Shown one piece after another: positions 6,039-10,545 of a stretch of 10,545 bases of DNA. The notes under the pieces are model-generated. The model was given only the letters and a program-made list of their open reading frames with translations, ran no database searches and had not been told where the DNA came from. Within the stretch, counting starts at the first letter, position 1; the number at the start of each line of letters is the position of its first letter. The position numbers and the translations under genes were made by a program. This stretch comes from Thermoproteales archaeon. Its GTDB lineage: Archaea; Thermoproteota; Thermoprotei; Thermoproteales; Thermocladiaceae. The DNA lies in the NCBI GenBank assembly GCA_027068725.1, contig JAMOMD010000161.1:1-10545 (forward strand), written 5' to 3'.

Positions 6039-6340
6039 CTATGAACTTTACAACATTGATAATAACGTCGCTTCTACTGATAGTGCTTGGAGCTGGCGTT
6101 GCAGCATCTAGTAATGAGCTGATGAGAGTTCTCATTGGTCTTGAGATGATGTTTCTTGGAGCAGTCATGTCAATTCTTCTCCTGTACCTGCAGTATCCAG
6201 TGCTCTCCTTTGCCATACTGCTAATATGTCTAGGAACTGCTGTAGCTGAGACAGTCATAATGATTGGACTGATCTACAGGATGGTGAGACTTGGATATCG
6301 TGCAACTACGTCATTTAAAGAAAAGTATACAGAAGAGTGA
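6035..6340 (+). CDS. nuoK: NuoK-type membrane subunit of complex I
   Basis: This 101-residue protein has three helices (about 6-25, 30-51, 57-84), the usual NuoK/ND4L length. It has both conserved membrane glutamates: Glu37 in RVLIGLEMMFLGA (helix 2) and Glu72 in GTAVAETVIM (helix 3), corresponding to E. coli Glu36 and Glu72. NuoK forms the link between the E-channel and the antiporter-like subunits, so this step looks intact. The frame stays open upstream into nuoJ (to 5948), but family length and the ATGA overlap with the nuoJ stop select the ATG at 6035; ATG 6041 is a close alternative. The 3' end overlaps the next gene as GTGA. Confidence 0.92.
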   Translation: MTMNFTTLIITSLLLIVLGAGVAASSNELMRVLIGLEMMFLGAVMSILLLYLQYPVLSFAILLICLGTAVAETVIMIGLIYRMVRLGYRATTSFKEKYTEE

Positions 6341-7839
6341 AAATGTTCTCGCTCTGGAGTTTCATACTTGCTGAGCCAATAGCAGCAATAATATTGATTA
6401 TAGTTATTAGATTCACAGTAGCGAGACTTAGTAAAGAAATTGCAAACATACTATACATGATATTGTCAACAATATCCTGCATATTCATGACATGGCCGGT
6501 CGTTGATTATTTGCTAACGAGTGCAGGACATGTAATACAGTCCTCACTAATTACTGTTCCACTAATTGGCAAGGTAAGCATATGGATTAATCCACTATCT
6601 GCAATGTACCTTCTAGCAACAGGAATTGTTGCTACATGTGTGTCAGTGTACTCACTACCCTACATGTTGCATAGGCTTGAGGAGCTCAACATAAAGGATG
6701 ACTTATCGACATACTACATACTGTACGTGCTTTACATACTTGGTCTCGTCGGTATTGCATATTTTACAAACTTGATAATAATGTTCATATTCCTAGAGCT
6801 ATCAATAGTTACAAGCTTCTTACTAATACTCTACTACGGTTATGGAGATAGGCTAAGAGTTGCTCTACTGTACTTCATATGGAGTCAAATAGGATCCCTA
6901 ACACTACTATGTGGAATAATACTGATACTCATGTCCTACGGATCAGTATACGTTCCCACATTCCATCCTGCACAACTGCCTCTCCTAGCAATGTACCTCG
7001 TCTTGATTGGATGTCTAATAAAGATGGGCACATTCCTAGTGCACTTCTGGCTTCCTTGGGCACATGCTGAGGCTCCATCACCAATTAGTGCTATACTGAG
7101 CCCTGTCCAGATTGGCATTATGAGCTATGTCCTGATAGAGATACTGCACACGCTGTACAGGACAGTTCTCGAGACAATTACTGTACCTCTCCTAGTGTAT
7201 GGCATAGTTACTGGAATATACGGTGCAGTAATGGCATTGTCTGAGCAGGACGTGAAGAGGTTCCTTGCGTATTCATCGATTGCGCACATGGGTGCCCTAG
7301 TCATATGTGTAGCCTATCCCTCAACTTTAGGCGAGATTGCTGCTGCAGTAGTCTTCATGGCACATGCCTTCGCGAAGGCTCTCCTCTTCATGTGTAGTGG
7401 CTACATTATCTACAGGACAGGTCTCAGAAACTTCAGTGCACTTGGCGGTCTCTACGAGCTTATGACATCTAGTTCCATAATGGGAATCATAGGTTTTGTA
7501 AGTCTATCAGGAGTATTCAACATAGGTCTACTATCCAAGATCTACCTGACGCTGATCCTGATAGCTGCTCTTAGCTCAGTAATTCACTCTGAGGCAACTA
7601 CCATAGCACTGGTGCTACTGTACATAGCTATGCTATGCCTATCAGTTGCCTACTGCTTCTACGCAGTCAAGAGAATGTACTTTGGAAGACCAAGAGAGAT
7701 CAGCGTGCTACCATATACTGTGTACATGATGGAGGTACCCATGGCAGTTCTAGCACTATGTACGATACTCTTCCTGTTTCCTAACGTGATAATGCCCATG
7801 ATACACATGGTCTACAAGTGGAGCTTCCTGAAACTATGA
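6337..7839 (+). CDS. nuoM: NuoM-type antiporter-like ion-pumping subunit of complex I
   Basis: This 500-residue protein has about 14 membrane helices and belongs to the NuoL/M/N-Mrp antiporter family. Visible residues are Glu154 in IFLELSIVT (helix 5), Lys229 in LIKMGTFLVHFWLPWAHAEA (helix 7), EQDVKRFLAYSSIAHMG (303-319) and HAFAKALLFM (343-352, Lys347). In the helix 8 motif SPVQIGIMSY the lysine expected for NuoM (E. coli Lys265) is Gly260. In helix 12, LLSKIYL has Lys401, as in MrpD or NuoL/N, where E. coli NuoM has a glutamate. The usual PPLSGF before it is reduced to LSGVFNIG. It is best described as an antiporter subunit in the NuoM position with some MrpD-like traits. The start is either GTG 6337 (GTGA overlap) or ATG 6343; numbering uses the former. 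Confidence 0.9.
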   Translation: MKMFSLWSFILAEPIAAIILIIVIRFTVARLSKEIANILYMILSTISCIFMTWPVVDYLLTSAGHVIQSSLITVPLIGKVSIWINPLSAMYLLATGIVATCVSVYSLPYMLHRLEELNIKDDLSTYYILYVLYILGLVGIAYFTNLIIMFIFLELSIVTSFLLILYYGYGDRLRVALLYFIWSQIGSLTLLCGIILILMSYGSVYVPTFHPAQLPLLAMYLVLIGCLIKMGTFLVHFWLPWAHAEAPSPISAILSPVQIGIMSYVLIEILHTLYRTVLETITVPLLVYGIVTGIYGAVMALSEQDVKRFLAYSSIAHMGALVICVAYPSTLGEIAAAVVFMAHAFAKALLFMCSGYIIYRTGLRNFSALGGLYELMTSSSIMGIIGFVSLSGVFNIGLLSKIYLTLILIAALSSVIHSEATTIALVLLYIAMLCLSVAYCFYAVKRMYFGRPREISVLPYTVYMMEVPMAVLALCTILFLFPNVIMPMIHMVYKWSFLKL

Positions 7840-9692
7840 TAAGCATAAGCATACTCGTCCCACTTCTCCTCCCACTCATTGGAGGACTTATTGATGCACT
7901 AACTCTCAGGAAAGGATACATACTTGCAGCATGCACATTCGCGACAGCTCTTCTGCTATCATTAGCACTATTTCACGTTGCTAGTCTAGTACCCTACTCG
8001 TACCCAATAGCTCAGAACGTTATCCTGAAAATAGCCTCCAGCACCTTCTGGCTAGCGTTAGCAGTAGTCACGCTATGGATTGGCTTCCTGATAGTTGTGT
8101 ACAGCATAGGCTACATGTGGCTTGACTACAGGAGAGGATGGTTCTGGTTCTTCGTAGGACTAATGCTCACCTGTACACTGTTACTACTCTTCTCGCAGGA
8201 TCTTCTCACACTAATAATCGCGTGGGATGGAATGGAGCTATGTAGCTACGCTCTCATTGGACACTGGTACAGAGACGAGCCAGAGAGACACGTAGGCGAA
8301 GGCTTCACTATTGGCGGGTTCAGACATCTATGGTCTCCATCCTCTGCTGCACTTAGAGCAGTCGTGATAACTAGCATAGGTACAGCATGTCTACTAGTAG
8401 CTGCTGCACTTGCCTACGCTAGGTACCATACACTGGACTTTGCAAACATGGGCACGTTCAACGTATTCACTGCTGCACTAGTCATAGTTGCTGCGTTAGC
8501 AACCTGTGCTCAACTTCCATTCACAGAGTGGCTCTTCACAGCAATGGCAGGTCCAACTCCAGTATCAGCACTAATACACTCGATAACACTCGTAAATGCA
8601 GGCGCATATCTGATATTCAAGCTCGCAGCTCCGCTGCACGGCTCTCATGTTCTTACATTTGCCTCACTGTTTGTGTTAACGTCAGTAGTCTTAATGGGAC
8701 TGACAGGACTTGCATCAAGAGAAGTCAAGGTCATCCTAGCAGCATCAACCTGCATCTATGTTGGTCTACTACTATATGATGCTGTGCTGTATGCGATGAC
8801 TCTTTCTCCACTATGTCTAACATGTGCGATCCTCATATTGATAGGGCATGGCTTCAGCAAAGCTAGCTTATTCACATCTTGTGGATACCTGATGCACATG
8901 GCAGGAACGCGCTTTGTCGATGATGTTAAGGTCATGCTTAGGTACAGACAGAGCTATCTTGCACTTGTCTTAGCTTCACTAAACTTATTTGGAATTGTTA
9001 TTCCAAGTGCAGGATTTCTATTTAAAGAATTATTAGTAGACTTATCATCTACAGTTCAAGCAATCCTGATTCTGCTGTCTACAGCAATATCGATTGGTCT
9101 CCTAATGAAGCTCATACTATACTTCAGGATGCTTAGAAGAGAGGCGACAGTGATAGAGCATGTTGAAGCTCATGAGCTAACGATGGAGTATGCTTGTCTA
9201 GCTCTTGCAGTGGGTCCATACGTTCTGTTTGTGCCTTATGCTAATCTTCTGCCTCATTTATTGACTGTTGAGAGAGTACTAGTAACGTACCTGATATTTG
9301 CTGTAGCACTATTCTTATCAATATCATTATTTAGAAATAGGAACAAGATACCTCAGGGTCTACTATATCTGCTCAAGACCAGGTTTGGACTTGCAGTTCT
9401 ATTTGACTACTGCATTGCTAGTGCTGTCAGAGCCTTTTCTCGTGCAGCTCAGGTCGTCTCAACGCATGTTGATAGAGCACTGCACGCTGGCTGGGCCTAT
9501 CTTAAAGCTATGAGAGGACTATATTCTGCTGACAAGGTGCTGGACAAGCTACTTCACGTGTACTTGCCTAGAGCTATGGCGTGTGCAAGTAGGTCTCTTG
9601 CTAGGGTTCATATTGATAAATTGCTTAACTACATGATAATAGCATCAATAATATTGATAGTTGTTATTGTGTACGTTACCTTCCTGCTATGA
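7836..9692 (+). CDS. nuoL: NuoL-type antiporter-like subunit with lateral-helix C-terminus
   Basis: This 618-residue protein has NuoL length and order of motifs: AWDGMELCSYALIGHWY (about 129-145), CAQLPFTEWL then AMAGPTPVSALIH (236-248, His248), HGFSKASLF (Lys342) and GFLFKELL (Lys397). Position numbers run very close to E. coli NuoL (His254, Lys342, Lys399). Three membrane charges differ: the helix 5 glutamate is Asp131 (E. coli Glu144), the residue matching Asp178 is Thr183, and the helix 7 lysine (E. coli Lys229) is Thr223 in ATCAQLP. There is also a longer loop after helix 5 (about 146-170). The C-terminal ~120 residues form amphipathic helices and a final membrane helix, consistent with the lateral helix that braces the antiporter subunits. 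The start is chosen at ATG 7836 (ATGA overlap with the nuoM stop); an upstream GTG at 7818 would add six residues. Confidence 0.92.
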   Translation: MISISILVPLLLPLIGGLIDALTLRKGYILAACTFATALLLSLALFHVASLVPYSYPIAQNVILKIASSTFWLALAVVTLWIGFLIVVYSIGYMWLDYRRGWFWFFVGLMLTCTLLLLFSQDLLTLIIAWDGMELCSYALIGHWYRDEPERHVGEGFTIGGFRHLWSPSSAALRAVVITSIGTACLLVAAALAYARYHTLDFANMGTFNVFTAALVIVAALATCAQLPFTEWLFTAMAGPTPVSALIHSITLVNAGAYLIFKLAAPLHGSHVLTFASLFVLTSVVLMGLTGLASREVKVILAASTCIYVGLLLYDAVLYAMTLSPLCLTCAILILIGHGFSKASLFTSCGYLMHMAGTRFVDDVKVMLRYRQSYLALVLASLNLFGIVIPSAGFLFKELLVDLSSTVQAILILLSTAISIGLLMKLILYFRMLRREATVIEHVEAHELTMEYACLALAVGPYVLFVPYANLLPHLLTVERVLVTYLIFAVALFLSISLFRNRNKIPQGLLYLLKTRFGLAVLFDYCIASAVRAFSRAAQVVSTHVDRALHAGWAYLKAMRGLYSADKVLDKLLHVYLPRAMACASRSLARVHIDKLLNYMIIASIILIVVIVYVTFLL

Positions 9693-10545
9693 TATCTCTA
9701 ACACCACTAGAGATAATTACCTATTTCGAAGTTGCGGGAGTTGTTCTAGTTCTGCTACTCTGGCATTTCAGGTGCTACAAAGCAATAAGATACGTTCTGG
9801 CTGCTCTATGTGCAGCATCTGCACTCTTGTGCATTTACGCGACCTCAGTAGACGTGTCTTTCGCAGTCCTGCTAGTGGGGTTTCTGTGTGCTTCTGCCTG
9901 TCTCGTAATGGCTGAACCTGATGCAAAACTTGGACATGTTGCACCTCTCGTAACTAGCCTAATAGCAGTACTTGGATACGCGATAATTATTGCTAAAGAC
10001 CTTATTACTCTGCTATGTGTCTGGCTATGCGTATCTGTCCTCACAGCTGTGCTCATCCTGAGGTTCGGCAACATATCATCACTAGAGGCAGGTGCTAAGT
10101 ACATAGTATTCTCTGCGCTTGGCGCATCACTTCTCATAGTTGGCATTGTGCTATGCTTGACACAGATAGGCACAAGCTACACCATGTTAGGCACAGTGCT
10201 GATAGTTCTAGGCATAGCATATGAGCTTGGTCTAGTTCCAGTACACGTCTGGCTACCTGACGTATATCTTCTAGCAGACAAGATATCTGTTAGTATACTT
10301 GCATCAGCCGTGAAGATACTTGCAGCTATTGCACTTCTCAAATTCCTGATGATTGCGACTCCCTCCACAATTGCTAGACTAGCAATGCTGTTTGCAATAC
10401 TTGCTGCAGTATCGATGACTCTTGGAAATGTTGCAGCTCTACTTGCAGAAAAGAGAGAGCATATTCTAGCATTTTCAACAATTGCACAGACAGGTTACGC
10501 ATTTATTGCACTTGCATGCATGAGCAAGGCCCCCATCTCAATGTG
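9689..10545 (+). CDS. nuoN: NuoN-type antiporter-like subunit, 3' end outside the window
   Basis: The first 285 residues are present. The ATG at 9689 overlaps the nuoL stop as ATGA. NuoN signatures are SLEAGAKYIVFSALGASLL (131-149), ELGLVPVHVWLPDVY (179-193), SAVKILAAIALL (206-217), MTLGNVAALL (243-252) and ILAFSTIAQTGYAF (259-272). Lys209 matches the helix 8 lysine (E. coli Lys247). The helix 7 lysine (E. coli Lys217, FKLSLVP) is Glu179 in YELGLVP, a charge reversal, and the helix 5 glutamate (E. coli Glu133) falls at Trp112 when aligned on SLEA. The loop after PDVY lacks the usual EGAP-like motif (here LLADK). NuoN sits between NuoM and NuoK. The helix 12 lysine and C-terminus are not visible. 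The clear reading frame and family match argue against a pseudogene. Confidence 0.9.
   Translation, partial: MISLTPLEIITYFEVAGVVLVLLLWHFRCYKAIRYVLAALCAASALLCIYATSVDVSFAVLLVGFLCASACLVMAEPDAKLGHVAPLVTSLIAVLGYAIIIAKDLITLLCVWLCVSVLTAVLILRFGNISSLEAGAKYIVFSALGASLLIVGIVLCLTQIGTSYTMLGTVLIVLGIAYELGLVPVHVWLPDVYLLADKISVSILASAVKILAAIALLKFLMIATPSTIARLAMLFAILAAVSMTLGNVAALLAEKREHILAFSTIAQTGYAFIALACMSKAPISM

Noticed and set aside
9661..9915. Plus-strand frame of 84 codons at the nuoL/nuoN junction
   Set aside because: Cys/Ser-rich shadow; the ATGA-linked nuoN frame from 9689 carries the conserved NuoN motifs.
9835..10368. Two minus-strand open frames opposite nuoN
   Set aside because: Low-complexity Thr/Ser/Arg translations with no family features, lying fully antisense to a clear NuoN reading frame.
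1..10545. CRISPR array, insertion sequence or prophage signs
   Set aside because: No regularly spaced direct repeats, transposase, integrase or long terminal inverted repeats were seen on either strand.

Overview
The window looks like part of a thermophilic or hyperthermophilic archaeal chromosome, most likely Thermoproteota (Crenarchaeota). The evidence is a tRNA-Glu with GC-rich stems, TATA boxes about 27-32 nt ahead of several start codons (leaderless or near-leaderless mRNAs), GTG starts, an MtrA-type corrinoid protein, and complex I genes without the NADH-oxidising subunits NuoE/F/G. I cannot name the genus.

Layout. Positions 1-165 hold no gene, only a near-palindrome at 60-79. A tRNA-Glu(CTC) lies on the minus strand (166-243), divergent from a small membrane protein of unknown function (344-931). 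Next on the plus strand is an MtrA-like corrinoid methyl-carrier protein with an added C-terminal domain (981-1967). It converges on an unrecognised, probably soluble helical protein on the minus strand (1964-2920); the two stop codons share the bases CTAG. Upstream of that gene, also on the minus strand, is NuoI (about 2998-3477).

A single 18-bp pseudo-palindrome containing a TATA box (3499-3516) sits between nuoI and the plus-strand genes, placed to drive both directions. The plus-strand operon fills the rest of the window: nuoA (3535), a NuoB-NuoD fusion (3882), nuoJ (5571), nuoK (6035), a NuoM-type subunit (6337), nuoL (7836) and nuoN (9689, running off the edge). The genes are packed by short ATGA/GTGA overlaps.

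Function. Together these encode most of a membrane-bound, ion-pumping complex I of the archaeal (Fpo/Nuo-like) class: the N2-cluster subunit B joined to the large subunit D, the two-cluster ferredoxin-like subunit I, and membrane subunits A, J, K, M, L and N. NuoC and NuoH are not seen, nor is any electron-input module. They may lie elsewhere, or beyond the right edge.

The most notable signals are: the direct B-D fusion with no C domain; altered quinone-site positions in the D domain; substitution of conserved membrane charges in all three antiporter-like subunits (NuoM, L, N) and NuoA, with NuoK intact; the shared bidirectional promoter; and an MtrA homologue beside an energy-converting complex. 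Residue comparisons with E. coli and bovine complex I are from memory and should be checked by alignment.
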